A stretch of 64,000 nucleotides of DNA from Winogradskyella algicola (GTDB lineage Bacteria; Bacteroidota; Bacteroidia; Flavobacteriales; Flavobacteriaceae): contig NZ_SZQF01000005.1 in assembly GCF_005869935.1 (NCBI RefSeq), positions 186,001 to 250,000 on the forward strand. Reading direction: 5' to 3'. Shown here in pieces: positions 43,246 to 53,017 of this stretch; position 1 is the first letter of the stretch, and each line of letters opens with the position of its first letter. Both the position numbers and the translations under genes were made by a program. Below the pieces are notes generated by a model that did no database searches, was not told the DNA's origin, and saw nothing but the letters and a program-made list of their open reading frames with translations.

Positions 43246-45678
43246 CTACACAACTTCTTTTTCTTTCTTAAACTGAAGAAATACACCTAACAACACTAAA
43301 ACACCTAAAATAGCAGAACTTGCTAAGGCTATTTTACTTCCTGTTTCTACAACTTGTGGTTCAAACTTAAACTCAATAGTGTGTTTACCTGCCGGGATTT
43401 CCATACCTCGTAACACATAATTAACTCTAATATGCGGTTTTAACTCACCATCGATATAGGCATTCCAACCATCTTTATAATAGATTTCAGAGAAGACAGC
43501 AAAACCATTGTTTGTATTATTAGATTCGTATTTAAGGTAATTAGGCTTAAATTCTTTAAGCTCGATTGAAGCTGTTGAGTCTATTTTGAATTTTGAACTT
43601 TCGGGATAACTACTATATTCAGACATCGTAGTAACTGCCTTTTGTTTGGTATTCAAACTATCTAAAGCCTTAATTTCTTCATTGGCATTTGATAATTCTT
43701 CTAACTCACCAACAAACCAAGCATTACCATTAGCGTCAGGATTTTCATAAGGAAATATCTGCCCTTGATCTTCTGCAATAATATACTTGGTATTAAGCAT
43801 ATTAAGCACATTCATATTGTTATTGTAAATATGAAACTCCATTAAATCATTATAGCGTCCTAGCTTGGCAGCATGATAACCGAATAACGAATTATGAAAA
43901 TAAGCCGCTCGTGCTGGTTGGCGTTGTCCTTGAGTAGACATATCTAGCACTCTGTAATGACCTTTATCCTTTAATATTTCTTTATCTGCTGCATTAGGCT
44001 GATATGGTCTATCTACTTTTAATGCTGAAACGAAATCATCGTTATTAACATAGTTTCTGTTAAATGACACCAAGTCAAAAAGAATTAAAACAGCGAAAAC
44101 AACAACTACTATATTTTGAGTTATTTTTTTCTTCAAGAAGAAATAAATTGTTCCAGCAGATAACAATACTAAGACTAAAGATCTTATTGTATCAGAATTA
44201 AACAGAGCTTTTCTGTCTTCAATTAAAGCATCTACCAACATTTCTGGTATACCTTGATCTCTGAAACTTTCAAAATCAAAAAATACAGATTTAAACAGTA
44301 AGAATATAAGGCATAAACCACCCGTAATTGCAACTGTATATTTTAGTGCTTTTACTTTTTGTTCTTCCTTTTCAAAATCATTAAACAATCGAACTAAAGC
44401 AAAAACACCAAGTACAGGCACACATAACTCAAGCAATACTTGTATAGAGGTAACAGCTCTAAATTTATCATAAAGTGGTACATTATCTATAAAGAAGTTT
44501 GTTATAAAACCGAATGGTTCTGTTTTTCCGTAAGACAACAACAACGAGAAGATTGTACCAGCTACCAACCACCATTTCAACCTTCCTTTTACCAAGAACA
44601 AGCCAAGAACAAACAAGAATAAAATTACCGCACCTACATAAGCCGGAGCTTCTACAATAGGTTGATTTCCCCAATACATTGGTGCATTTTTAGAAAGTTC
44701 TAATGCCTCAATTGGTGAGGCTCCCATGGTTACATAAGTTTTGTAGGTTTCAGAGTTTTTACCGATGTCTTCTGTATTTCCACCTCCCATAAAACGAGGA
44801 ATGAATAAATTGAATGTCTCTGCAAGACCGTAACTATATTCTGTAATGTAATCCTTGTCTAAACCGGAAGTAGCTTCTTTTGCTGAACCGTCAGGATTTA
44901 TGGTGAGTTCACTTTTACCTCGCATGCTTTCTTTAGCATACTCTTGTGTTGCCATTAAGTTAGTTGCATTAAGCCCAACAGCTAGCAGAGCAGCAATTGT
45001 CAATAATCCAACCGACTTAAAATAATGAGGTAAAACTTTCTTTTTGTAAGCATCAATTAAATATACTATTCCCAAAATTATGACCAAAAACAAAAGATAG
45101 TAGGTCATCTGAAAGTGATTGGCAACAATCTCTAACCCTAAAGCAATAACAGTTAGTAAAAACCCGAGAATATATCTTTTTCTAAAAGTGAGAATAATTC
45201 CCGCTAAAACCATCGGCATATAAGCAATTGCATGCGCCTTGGCATTATGCCCTACACCTAAAATTATAATGAGATAGGTTGAAAAACCAAAAGCTAAAGC
45301 ACCAAGTGCTGAAAGTTTAAAATCAACCTTAAGAGATAAAAGCAAAATATAAAATCCAACGAAATAGAGGAACAGATAATCTGCTGGTCTTGGTAAAAAT
45401 CGTAATGCTAAATCAAGTTTTTTGATGTAATTGTGTGGATACTGAGCTCCCAGTTGATATGTTGGCATACCACCAAATGCACTGTTAGTCCAATACGTTT
45501 CTTCACCAGTAGATTGCGCAAAGTCTTTTTGTTGTTGTGCCATACCAATGTAGTGCATTATATCACTTTGAAATATTTTTTTGCCTTGTAAAACCGGACT
45601 AAAATAGGCTAATGATAATATTACAAACCCTAAAAGAACAAGGATGTGTGGTAAAATTCGTTTGAATGAAAATGACAT
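43246..45678 (-). CDS. YfhO family multi-pass membrane protein
   Basis: This 810-aa protein has about 13 membrane segments, a soluble extracytoplasmic part before the last helix, and family-typical stretches (YWTNSAFGGMPTYQLG, FLPRPADYLFLYF, PQVVETGSKIALASS). YfhO proteins resemble GT-C glycosyltransferases, and Gram-positive members glycosylate lipoteichoic acid using lipid-linked sugar. Here a role in glycan decoration is inferred from the adjacent GT4 and flippase genes. It probably begins the operon. Confidence 0.9.
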   Translation of the reverse strand: MSFSFKRILPHILVLLGFVILSLAYFSPVLQGKKIFQSDIMHYIGMAQQQKDFAQSTGEETYWTNSAFGGMPTYQLGAQYPHNYIKKLDLALRFLPRPADYLFLYFVGFYILLLSLKVDFKLSALGALAFGFSTYLIIILGVGHNAKAHAIAYMPMVLAGIILTFRKRYILGFLLTVIALGLEIVANHFQMTYYLLFLVIILGIVYLIDAYKKKVLPHYFKSVGLLTIAALLAVGLNATNLMATQEYAKESMRGKSELTINPDGSAKEATSGLDKDYITEYSYGLAETFNLFIPRFMGGGNTEDIGKNSETYKTYVTMGASPIEALELSKNAPMYWGNQPIVEAPAYVGAVILFLFVLGLFLVKGRLKWWLVAGTIFSLLLSYGKTEPFGFITNFFIDNVPLYDKFRAVTSIQVLLELCVPVLGVFALVRLFNDFEKEEQKVKALKYTVAITGGLCLIFLLFKSVFFDFESFRDQGIPEMLVDALIEDRKALFNSDTIRSLVLVLLSAGTIYFFLKKKITQNIVVVVFAVLILFDLVSFNRNYVNNDDFVSALKVDRPYQPNAADKEILKDKGHYRVLDMSTQGQRQPARAAYFHNSLFGYHAAKLGRYNDLMEFHIYNNNMNVLNMLNTKYIIAEDQGQIFPYENPDANGNAWFVGELEELSNANEEIKALDSLNTKQKAVTTMSEYSSYPESSKFKIDSTASIELKEFKPNYLKYESNNTNNGFAVFSEIYYKDGWNAYIDGELKPHIRVNYVLRGMEIPAGKHTIEFKFEPQVVETGSKIALASSAILGVLVLLGVFLQFKKEKEVV

Positions 45679-45754
45679 GAAAAAGTATCTAAAATAATTC
45701 AGATTGAAAAGTACTTAAAATTTAATGACAATCTCAAATTTGAGACCATTAAAA

Positions 45755-46027
45755 TCAATCTATTTCTTCGTAGTCTATATACTCACCTACTTCGTCATTA
45801 GAAGTTTTTTGACGATTTGGCATCTTGTCTATGACAGTTTCACCTTCTCTACGTTTTTGCTCGTTATGTTGCTGTGACTGATTTTGAAATCCACCAAATT
45901 GCTGTCCAAAGCGTTCTTCGGCTTTTTTGGCAACATATTTCATAAGAAAAGGTGCAAAAAGTCTTGCTAGAATCTTCAGCCCATACCAAACTAGAAGAAT
46001 AATTAATATTGTTCTCAATAATCCCAT
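45755..46027 (-). CDS. DUF4834 family small membrane protein
   Basis: This is a 90-aa protein with one N-terminal span (LLRTILIILLVWYGLKILARLF), the family motif APFLMKYVAKKAEERF, and a Gln-rich then acidic tail. The ATG at 46027 (MGLLRT) is chosen because the family starts here. In-frame starts further upstream run into the promoter box at 46064-46071. Function is unknown. Confidence 0.8.
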   Translation of the reverse strand: MGLLRTILIILLVWYGLKILARLFAPFLMKYVAKKAEERFGQQFGGFQNQSQQHNEQKRREGETVIDKMPNRQKTSNDEVGEYIDYEEID

Positions 46028-46063
46028 AAGAGATGCTTCGTGTACCATAAAGAAAGTAATGTC

Positions 46064-46071
46064 CAAAAATA
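46064..46071 (-). promoter_or_regulatory. Bacteroidota -7 box for the DUF4834 gene
   Basis: On the minus strand this reads TATTTTTG, 36 bases upstream of the ATG at 46027. Confidence 0.4.
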
Positions 46072-46125
46072 CAATTATACTTACTTATATTCCGATATAT
46101 TTCCTTAAAAAATCTATAAAATCTA

Positions 46126-46133
46126 TATATTTG
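46126..46133 (+). promoter_or_regulatory. Bacteroidota -7 box for the beta-barrel-like gene
   Basis: TATATTTG, 18 bases before the ATG at 46152. Confidence 0.5.
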
Positions 46134-46151
46134 AACCTAAACCAAGAAACT

Positions 46152-47126
46152 ATGAGAGTTGTCAAACCCCTTTTTATTCTGCTTACAGCACTAACCTACA
46201 ATATATCAAATGCTCAGTACACAGAAGTTATTAACTCTAACCGTCCAGGTGTTTCAGAAAGTGCGTTTTCAGTAGGCACTAATGTTGTACAAGCCGAAAT
46301 AGGAGCTTTTACTGTAAAAGAAGAGCATACGCCTTTACAATATGAAGTATCAGGTTTTGGAATAGACTTTTCAATTAGATATGGCCTATTATTTGAACAA
46401 CTCGAAATTTCTTTAGATGGTGTTTATCAAAACGATACTTTTACCAACAATAGTGCTTCTGTACCTTTTGAAGACAAGCGTGCTAATTTTAGAAACTTAA
46501 CCTTAGGTGCAAAATATCTAGTTTACGATCCGTATAAAAATGCTGAAGAAGCTAAGCCTAACCTATACAGTTATCATGCAAACAGAAAATTTCAGTGGAA
46601 ATCCCTGATACCAGCTGTTTCTGTTTATGCTGGCGCAAATTTCGATACAAAAAACAATCCTTACACTGCACCAGATGTTGAAGGATTTAGTCCTAAAGTA
46701 ATGATCGCAACCCAAAACAACTTTAATGGTGGATGGGTATTTGTTATGAACTTAATAAAAGATAGAATTGGTTCTGATTTTTCTGATTTTCAATACATTT
46801 TCACACTTACGCATTCATTCACACCTCAATGGGTTGTATTTGGTGAAGCACAAGGTATAAACAGTGACTTCTATGCTGACAATATTTTTAGAGTTGGTGG
46901 CGCTTATTTATGGGACAAGAATTTTCAACTAGATGCCAATATTGCTTTTAACACCAAAGACACGCCTTCAGTTTTCAATATTGCATTTGGAGCGTCTTAC
47001 CGATTAGATTTTCATAAAGACAAGGAAATTGACAATGGTAATGGTAACACAGGTAATTTTAAGAAAAAACGAAAAAAGAAAAAGAAGAAGAAAAAAGAAG
47101 ATGATTTTGACTCTGATGGCTTATAA
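46152..47126 (+). CDS. Outer-membrane beta-barrel-like protein with Lys-rich tail
   Basis: This 324-aa protein has a signal peptide (VVKPLFILLTALTYNISNAQ) and a strand-rich body with amphipathic repeats (VQAEIGAFTVKEE, NLTLGAKYLVYDP, GGWVFVMNLIKDRIGS, FGEAQGINSDFYADNIF). It resembles the MetA-pathway phenol-degradation/transporter-type porins. The C-terminus is a run of Lys with a few Arg followed by an acidic end. The ATG at 46152 is chosen for the signal peptide and the nearby TATATTTG box. Its cargo is unknown. The GNAT-like gene follows after 8 bases. Confidence 0.75.
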   Translation: MRVVKPLFILLTALTYNISNAQYTEVINSNRPGVSESAFSVGTNVVQAEIGAFTVKEEHTPLQYEVSGFGIDFSIRYGLLFEQLEISLDGVYQNDTFTNNSASVPFEDKRANFRNLTLGAKYLVYDPYKNAEEAKPNLYSYHANRKFQWKSLIPAVSVYAGANFDTKNNPYTAPDVEGFSPKVMIATQNNFNGGWVFVMNLIKDRIGSDFSDFQYIFTLTHSFTPQWVVFGEAQGINSDFYADNIFRVGGAYLWDKNFQLDANIAFNTKDTPSVFNIAFGASYRLDFHKDKEIDNGNGNTGNFKKKRKKKKKKKKEDDFDSDGL

Positions 47127-47134
47127 ATTTCTAC

Positions 47135-48253
47135 ATGATTACAGTTAAAGAAGTAACCGATAAAAAAGGCCTAAAAACCTTTGTAAAGTTTCCGTTTTCA
47201 CTTTATAAAGACTCAAAATACTGGGTTCCGCCAATTATAAAGCAAGAATTAGAAACGTTTAACAAGGATAAAAACCCAATATTTAAAGATGCTGAAGCTA
47301 GGTTTTTCTTAGCTTATAAAGGAAATACCGTCGTTGGAAGAATAGCTGCGATTGTAAATTGGCTAGAAGTTAATAAACAGCAAATAAAAAAAATGCGCTT
47401 TGGTTGGTTTGATTTTGTTGATGATATGGAAGTCAGCAAAGCTTTATTAGATACCGTTGAAAATATTGGACGCAATCATAATCTTGAATATACCGAAGGA
47501 CCTGTCGGGTTTTCTAACCTTGACAAGGTTGGTGTTATGACCGAAGGTTTTGACAGCATTGCACCAATGATAACTTGGTACAATCATCCGTATTATGTAA
47601 ATCATTATACGGCTCATGGTTATGCTATTGAAAAAGCATATTCAGAAAGTACATTTCCTTTTAAGAACGTAAAACCAGAAACATTTAAAAAGGCTCAAGA
47701 ACTTATAAAGCGTAGATATAAACTAAGAGCTTTAAAGTTCACAAAGACTGAAGAAGTAATGCCTTATGCAGATAAAATGTTTGATTTGTTCAACGAAAGC
47801 TATGCATCTTTATCGTCATTCGTTGAAATTACAGATATTCAAAAAGAATATTTTAAAAAGAAGTTTATCAGTTTTGTTAATCCTGAATATATAAAGTTTG
47901 TTGTAGACGAAAACGATAAATTGATTGGTTTTGCTATTGTAATGCCAAAGTTTGCTGAGGCGCTTCAAAAAGCAAAAGGCAAACTATTTCCGTTTGGATT
48001 TAGACATATTTTAAAAGCCAAGAAAAATAGTAAAGACGTAATTTTTTATTTAATTGGAATACATCCAGACTATCAAAATAAAGGTGTTCATGCCGTTATT
48101 TTTAACGAATACTATGAAACCTTTACCGAAAAAGGTATTGAAACTTGCTTCAGAACACCAGAATTAGAGGACAATGAAGCTATTCATAAAATATGGAAAC
48201 ACTTTGATCCTGTTGTTTATAAGCGTCGAAAAACATTCAGAAAAGATTTATAA
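47135..48253 (+). CDS. GNAT-like acyltransferase family protein
   Basis: This 372-aa protein has two GNAT-like halves. The C-terminal half has the acetyl-CoA-binding pattern FYLIGIHPDYQNKGVHAVIFNEYYETF. The N-terminal half contains GRIAAIVNW and a conserved GPVGFSNLDKVGVMTEGFD block. The family is common in Bacteroidota, but its substrate is not known. It lies 8 bases after the beta-barrel-like gene and is followed by a terminator. Confidence 0.8.
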   Translation: MITVKEVTDKKGLKTFVKFPFSLYKDSKYWVPPIIKQELETFNKDKNPIFKDAEARFFLAYKGNTVVGRIAAIVNWLEVNKQQIKKMRFGWFDFVDDMEVSKALLDTVENIGRNHNLEYTEGPVGFSNLDKVGVMTEGFDSIAPMITWYNHPYYVNHYTAHGYAIEKAYSESTFPFKNVKPETFKKAQELIKRRYKLRALKFTKTEEVMPYADKMFDLFNESYASLSSFVEITDIQKEYFKKKFISFVNPEYIKFVVDENDKLIGFAIVMPKFAEALQKAKGKLFPFGFRHILKAKKNSKDVIFYLIGIHPDYQNKGVHAVIFNEYYETFTEKGIETCFRTPELEDNEAIHKIWKHFDPVVYKRRKTFRKDL

Positions 48254-48257
48254 AAGA

Positions 48258-48287
48258 AAAAGGCTCTGTAATTAAACAAAGCCTTTT
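48258..48287. terminator. Terminator between convergent genes
   Basis: AAAAGGCT and AGCCTTTT arms (48258-48265 and 48280-48287), between the GNAT-like gene and the alpha-oxoamine synthase. Confidence 0.65.
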
Positions 48288-48307
48288 ATATTTTTAACTT
48301 AAAAGAA

Positions 48308-49567
48308 TTATTCTCCCATTGCAGCAGTTAATGCCGCAGACATTTTTTTGTAAGTACCATTTTCTAAACGCTCTCTAATAGCATCAAAAGCATCTAAGGT
48401 TTCTTTTACATCTTGCAAAGTATGTGTTGCAGTAGGAATCATTCTCAATAGAATTAATCCTTTAGGTATTACAGGGTAAACTACTATAGAACAGAATATT
48501 CCGTGATTTTCACGAAGATCTTTTACTAAAGCCATAGCTTCAGGAATACTTCCTTTTAAATATACAGGAGTAACACAACTTTGTGTTGTTCCGATATCAA
48601 AACCACGTTCTTTTAAACCAGACTGTAACGCATTTACAATTGTCCAAAGATTTTGCTTTAATTCTGGCATGGTACGTAACATGTCTAGTCGTTTTAATGC
48701 ACCAACAGTTAGTGTCATTTGTAATGACTTAGCAAACATCTGAGAACGTAAATTATACTTTAAAAAGTCTATAATCTCTTTGTCCCCAGCTATAAATGCA
48801 CCAGTACTAGCCATAGACTTCGCAAAAGTAGCAAAATAGACATCTATATCGTCTTGTACACCTTGCTCCTCACCCGCACCAGCACCAGTAGCACCTAAAG
48901 TTCCAAAACCATGTGCATCGTCTACTAAGAGTCTAAAATTGAATTTCTTTTTTAATTGTACAATTTCTTTTAATCTACCTTGCTCACCACGCATACCGAA
49001 TACACCTTCAGAAATCACTAAAATTCCACCACCAGTTTGCTCAGCCATTTTTGTAGCTCTCTCAAGGTTTTTCTCTAAGCTCTCAACATCATTATGCTTG
49101 TATGTAAAACGCTTACCCATATGCAAACGAACACCATCAATGATGCATGCATGCGCATCTACATCATAAACAATGATATCATCTTTAGCAACTAAAGCGT
49201 CTATGGTTGACATAATACCTTGATAACCAAAGTTTAACAAATAAGCAGCTTCTTTATTAACAAATTCAGCAAGTTCATTTTGTAACTGTTCGTGTAAATC
49301 TGTATGACCAGACATCATACGCGCTCCCATAGGGTATGCAGAACCATATTTAGCAGCAGCCTCAGCATCTACCTTTCTTACTTCTGGATGATTCGCTAGA
49401 CCTAGGTAGTCATTTATACTCCAAGTGATCACTTCTTTTCCTTGAAATTTCATTCTATTCGAAATTTCTCCTTCTAACTTTGGAAAGACAAAATAACCTT
49501 CTGCCTTAGCAGCCCATTTTCCCAAAGGTCCCTTATCTCGATAAATCTTTTCAAATAAATCCTTCAT
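48308..49567 (-). CDS. Alpha-oxoamine synthase, probable cysteate fatty acyltransferase (capnine synthesis)
   Basis: This 419-aa PLP enzyme has the alpha-oxoamine synthase motifs: SINDYLGLANHP, the substrate-loop GHTDLHEQL, DDAHGFGTLG, and the PLP-Lys region FATFAKSMASTGAF. The last is closer to serine palmitoyltransferase (SKSLAS-type) than to KBL or BioF. In Flavobacteriaceae and Capnocytophaga such an enzyme condenses cysteate with a fatty acyl donor to start sulfonolipid synthesis. A cysteine-synthase-family enzyme lies directly upstream. Serine palmitoyltransferase for sphingolipids is the main alternative. Confidence 0.82.
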   Translation of the reverse strand: MKDLFEKIYRDKGPLGKWAAKAEGYFVFPKLEGEISNRMKFQGKEVITWSINDYLGLANHPEVRKVDAEAAAKYGSAYPMGARMMSGHTDLHEQLQNELAEFVNKEAAYLLNFGYQGIMSTIDALVAKDDIIVYDVDAHACIIDGVRLHMGKRFTYKHNDVESLEKNLERATKMAEQTGGGILVISEGVFGMRGEQGRLKEIVQLKKKFNFRLLVDDAHGFGTLGATGAGAGEEQGVQDDIDVYFATFAKSMASTGAFIAGDKEIIDFLKYNLRSQMFAKSLQMTLTVGALKRLDMLRTMPELKQNLWTIVNALQSGLKERGFDIGTTQSCVTPVYLKGSIPEAMALVKDLRENHGIFCSIVVYPVIPKGLILLRMIPTATHTLQDVKETLDAFDAIRERLENGTYKKMSAALTAAMGE

Positions 49568-49652
49568 ACGTTGCGATTGCTATTAATTCTTCTATCCTAA
49601 CGTTAAGGTATTAAAACAGAAGTTAACATTATATTAGTTTTATTAGTTGAAG

Positions 49653-49660
49653 CAAAATTA
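49653..49660 (-). promoter_or_regulatory. Bacteroidota -7 box for the alpha-oxoamine synthase gene
   Basis: On the minus strand this reads TAATTTTG, an exact TAnnTTTG, 85 bases from the ATG. The gene has its own promoter and is separated from the cysteine-synthase-family gene by a terminator. Confidence 0.4.
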
Positions 49661-49721
49661 GGCAATATTATTATGATTGCATAATAATATTTAACCTAAC
49701 TATTCACTAAGTTTTAAACAT

Positions 49722-49749
49722 AAAAAAGCCCACCTTAAGCAGGCAGGCT
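49722..49749 (-). terminator. Terminator of the cysteine-synthase-family gene
   Basis: The stem AGCC/GGCT with inner CCT/AGG pairs is followed by six T on the minus strand. Confidence 0.6.
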
Positions 49750-49769
49750 CTATATTTTTAGTTAATTAT

Positions 49770-50807
49770 TTACTTTATATATTGGATTGTCGTAGAAACT
49801 TCGTTTTTACTATCAAAGAATCCTTGGTCTTCCATCCATTTATCACTGTAAACCTTACTCATATAACGCGAACCATGATCTGGGAAAACAATAACAATTT
49901 TATCTGTTGGCTTAAACTCTCCTTCTTCGTTTAATTGCTTTACAGCTTGCATTGCAGCACCACTCGTGTAACCAACAAATAACCCTTCAGTATTAGATAC
50001 CTCTCTTGCTGTATGAGCACTTTCTTCATCAGTTACTTTTATAAATCTGTCGATAACATCGAAATCTGTAGCTGTTGGTATTAGATTTTTACCTAGACCT
50101 TCAATTCTGTAAGGGTAAATCTCTTTTTCATCAAACTCTCTTGTCTCATGATATTTCTGTAATACAGAACCATAAGCATCTACACCAATTATTTTTACGT
50201 TTGGATTTTGCTCTTTAAGATACTTTGCAATTCCAGAAATGGTTCCTCCTGTACCACTGCAAGCAACCAAATGTGTAATCTCGCCATTGGTCTGATTCCA
50301 GATTTCTGGACCTGTAGAATTGTAATGCGCGTCAATATTTAATTGATTGAAATATTGATTGATGTATATAGACCCTTTTATCTCTTCGTGTAGTCGCTTT
50401 GCCACTTGATAGTAAGATCTTGGATCGTCAGCGTTAACGTGGGCAGGACATACATATACTTTAGCACCCATAGATCTTAGCATATCTATTTTATCTGCTG
50501 AGGATTTAGAACTTACAGCCAAAATACATTCATAACCTTTTATGATGCTTACCATTGCTATACTGAATCCTGTATTACCAGACGTAGTTTCTATGATAGT
50601 ATCGCCTGGTCTTAGAATACCTTGACGTTCAGCTTCTTCAATAATATGTAGTGCGATTCTGTCTTTTGAGGAATGACCTGGATTAAAAGCTTCTACTTTA
50701 GCATAAAATTTGCCTTTGAAGCCTGCGGTCATTTTATTTAACTTGATAAGTGGTGTACTACCAATAAGTTGTAATACGTTATCAAATACATTTTTGTTTT
50801 TGTCCAT
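49770..50807 (-). CDS. Cysteine-synthase-family PLP enzyme, probable cysteate synthase
   Basis: This 345-aa fold-type II PLP enzyme has the PLP Lys in [11 protein letters not shown], the substrate loop TTSGNTGFS, and the phosphate-binding GTGGTISG. The Lys region NPGHSSKDR differs from NPGGSVKDR of standard CysK, suggesting a different substrate. The alpha-oxoamine synthase gene lies directly downstream. In described capnine pathways a CysK-like enzyme makes cysteate from O-phosphoserine and sulfite, and this fits. A general cysteine synthase or cystathionine beta-synthase role cannot be excluded. Confidence 0.82.
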   Translation of the reverse strand: MDKNKNVFDNVLQLIGSTPLIKLNKMTAGFKGKFYAKVEAFNPGHSSKDRIALHIIEEAERQGILRPGDTIIETTSGNTGFSIAMVSIIKGYECILAVSSKSSADKIDMLRSMGAKVYVCPAHVNADDPRSYYQVAKRLHEEIKGSIYINQYFNQLNIDAHYNSTGPEIWNQTNGEITHLVACSGTGGTISGIAKYLKEQNPNVKIIGVDAYGSVLQKYHETREFDEKEIYPYRIEGLGKNLIPTATDFDVIDRFIKVTDEESAHTAREVSNTEGLFVGYTSGAAMQAVKQLNEEGEFKPTDKIVIVFPDHGSRYMSKVYSDKWMEDQGFFDSKNEVSTTIQYIK

Positions 50808-50851
50808 AAATGCTATTTAATTAGGCGTAAAAAATACACTCTAAAACCTCG

Positions 50852-50859
50852 CAAAACTA
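50852..50859 (-). promoter_or_regulatory. Bacteroidota -7 box for the cysteine-synthase-family gene
   Basis: On the minus strand this reads TAGTTTTG, 44 bases upstream of the ATG at 50807. Confidence 0.4.
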
Positions 50860-50875
50860 ATGATTTTTTTTTAAA

Positions 50876-52939
50876 TCAACTCGAAATACCTTCTAAATCT
50901 AACAGAAAGGCGAATTCTTCTGCATCTTCTTTTATGCTTTCAAAACGTCCCGAAGCACCACCATGACCAGCTTCCATATTAGTTTTTAGATAAAGTTTGT
51001 TATCATCTGTTTTTAGATCTCTTAGCTTGGCAACCCACTTTGCCGGTTCCCAATATTGCACTTGAGAATCGTGTAAACCCGCTGTAACTAACATGTTTGG
51101 ATAGTCTTTTATTTCTATGTTATCATATGGTGAGTAAGATTTGATGTATTCATAGTATAGTTTATCATTAGGATTTCCCCATTCATCGTACTCACCTGTT
51201 GTCAGTGGAATTGAATCATCTAACATCGTAGTAACAACATCTACAAAAGGTACAGCTGAAATAATCCCATTATAAAGTTCTGGTGCCATATTAATAATTG
51301 CTCCCATTAATAAGCCACCAGCACTTCCTCCCATAGCATACAAATGCTTTGAAGATGTATATCGTTCTTTAATTAAGTGAATTGAACACGCTATAAAATC
51401 TGAGAATGTGTTTTTTTTCTTTAAAAGTTTTCCATCTTCATACCATTGTCTACCTAAATACTCACCACCTCTAACGTGCGTTATTACATATATAAAACCT
51501 CTGTCTAGTAAGCTTAGACGTATGGATGAAAAATAAGGATCTACAGTAGAACCATAACTACCATAAGCATATTGTAATAACGGGTTATTTCCATCTTTTT
51601 TTATTCCTTTTTTATACACTATTGACATTGGTATTTTAGTTCCGTCATCTGCTGTTGCCCATATTCGCTCAGATGTGTAGTTTTCTTTATTAAATTTTCC
51701 GCCTAAAACTTCTTGCTCTTTTAATACTTTTTTAGTTTTAGTTTTCATGTTAAATTCTATAACAGAGGCAGGCGTTGTTAAAGCATTGTAAGCATAACGC
51801 AACGTCTCTGTATCAAATTCTACATTAGTTGTGGTGTATGCAGTATAAGTTTCGTTATCAAATGGCAGATAATAATCTTGTTTATTATCCCAACGTATTA
51901 TCCTAATTTTATTAAGTCCGTTATCACGCTCACTAACTACGAGATAATTTTTAAAAATATCTATGTTTTCTAAGAGCACTTCTTTTCTATGTGGTATGAC
52001 TTCTTCCCACTGATCTAATGATCTGTTTTTTTCTGGGCATTTCATTAATTTAAAGTTAGTCGCTTTATCTTTATTTGTAAGAATATAGAAATAACCATTA
52101 TAGTGCGAAATACTATACTCCAAGCCTCTTACACGAGGTTGAAAAACTTCAAATTTACCATCAGGATTATCTGCATTAAGAATATGGTATTCATTAGTTA
52201 AAGTACTGTAACATGCAATGATGATATATTTTCTTGACTTTGATTTGTAAACTGTCGTTCCGAAGGTTTCATCTCCTTCTTGAAAGATTAAAGTATCTTC
52301 TTCTTTAGAACCTAGTTTATGTCTAAAGATTTGATATGCTCTAAGGGTTATTGGGTCTTTTAGTGTGTAAAACAAAGTTTCGTTGTCATTTGCCCAAGTC
52401 GAAGATCCTGTTGTGTTTTCAATACTATCTTTATATACTTTGTGAGTTGCTATATCTTTAACCTGAATGGTGTATTGTCTTCTACCACTTGTGTCTATAC
52501 CATAAGACACTTTTTTGTTATCCGGACTAATACTTATACCTACAAGTTTAAAATAGCTTTGCCCTTCTGCCATTTTATTACAGTCAAACAATAATTCTTC
52601 AGGGTTTTCAAGAGATTCTTTTTTTCTGGTATAAATAGGATAATCCTTACCTTTTTCAAATCTTGTGATGTACCAATAACCGTTGTATTTATAGGGCACA
52701 GAAGAATCGTCTTCTTTTATTCTGGCCTTCATTTCTTCAAATAAATCCTTTTGAAATGCTTTGGTATGTGCCATTTGAGCATCACAATAAGCATTTTCGG
52801 CTTTTAAGTAATTGATAACTTCAGGATGTTCTCTATCTTTCATCCAGAAGTAATTATCAACTCTCACATCACCATGTTTTTCTAATTGGTGAGGTATCTT
52901 TTTGGCTATTGGCGGATTTACCGCAGAGTTTTTACTCAT
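50876..52939 (-). CDS. ptrB: S9 family oligopeptidase (oligopeptidase B type)
   Basis: This 687-aa protein has an N-terminal propeller and a C-terminal hydrolase domain with nucleophile Ser in GGSAGGLLMG, Asp in AGLHDSQVQYWEP and His in EAGHGGASGR. The oxyanion segment YGSYGSTVDP and the VRGGEYLGRQWYEDGK region match oligopeptidase B. No signal peptide is visible, so it probably degrades peptides in the cytoplasm, with basic-residue preference in characterised members. It is a single gene, divergent from ybaB. Confidence 0.93.
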   Translation of the reverse strand: MSKNSAVNPPIAKKIPHQLEKHGDVRVDNYFWMKDREHPEVINYLKAENAYCDAQMAHTKAFQKDLFEEMKARIKEDDSSVPYKYNGYWYITRFEKGKDYPIYTRKKESLENPEELLFDCNKMAEGQSYFKLVGISISPDNKKVSYGIDTSGRRQYTIQVKDIATHKVYKDSIENTTGSSTWANDNETLFYTLKDPITLRAYQIFRHKLGSKEEDTLIFQEGDETFGTTVYKSKSRKYIIIACYSTLTNEYHILNADNPDGKFEVFQPRVRGLEYSISHYNGYFYILTNKDKATNFKLMKCPEKNRSLDQWEEVIPHRKEVLLENIDIFKNYLVVSERDNGLNKIRIIRWDNKQDYYLPFDNETYTAYTTTNVEFDTETLRYAYNALTTPASVIEFNMKTKTKKVLKEQEVLGGKFNKENYTSERIWATADDGTKIPMSIVYKKGIKKDGNNPLLQYAYGSYGSTVDPYFSSIRLSLLDRGFIYVITHVRGGEYLGRQWYEDGKLLKKKNTFSDFIACSIHLIKERYTSSKHLYAMGGSAGGLLMGAIINMAPELYNGIISAVPFVDVVTTMLDDSIPLTTGEYDEWGNPNDKLYYEYIKSYSPYDNIEIKDYPNMLVTAGLHDSQVQYWEPAKWVAKLRDLKTDDNKLYLKTNMEAGHGGASGRFESIKEDAEEFAFLLDLEGISS

Positions 52940-52983
52940 ATTGTTTTAAGAAAATTTTAATCTAAAAAAGTGGCGCAATTTAG

Positions 52984-52991
52984 TAATTTTG
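52984..52991 (+). promoter_or_regulatory. Bacteroidota -7 box for ybaB
   Basis: TAATTTTG, 26 bases before the ATG at 53018. Confidence 0.5.
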
Positions 52992-53017
52992 CATCGTAAT
53001 TTTTAAAAGACAAAGAT

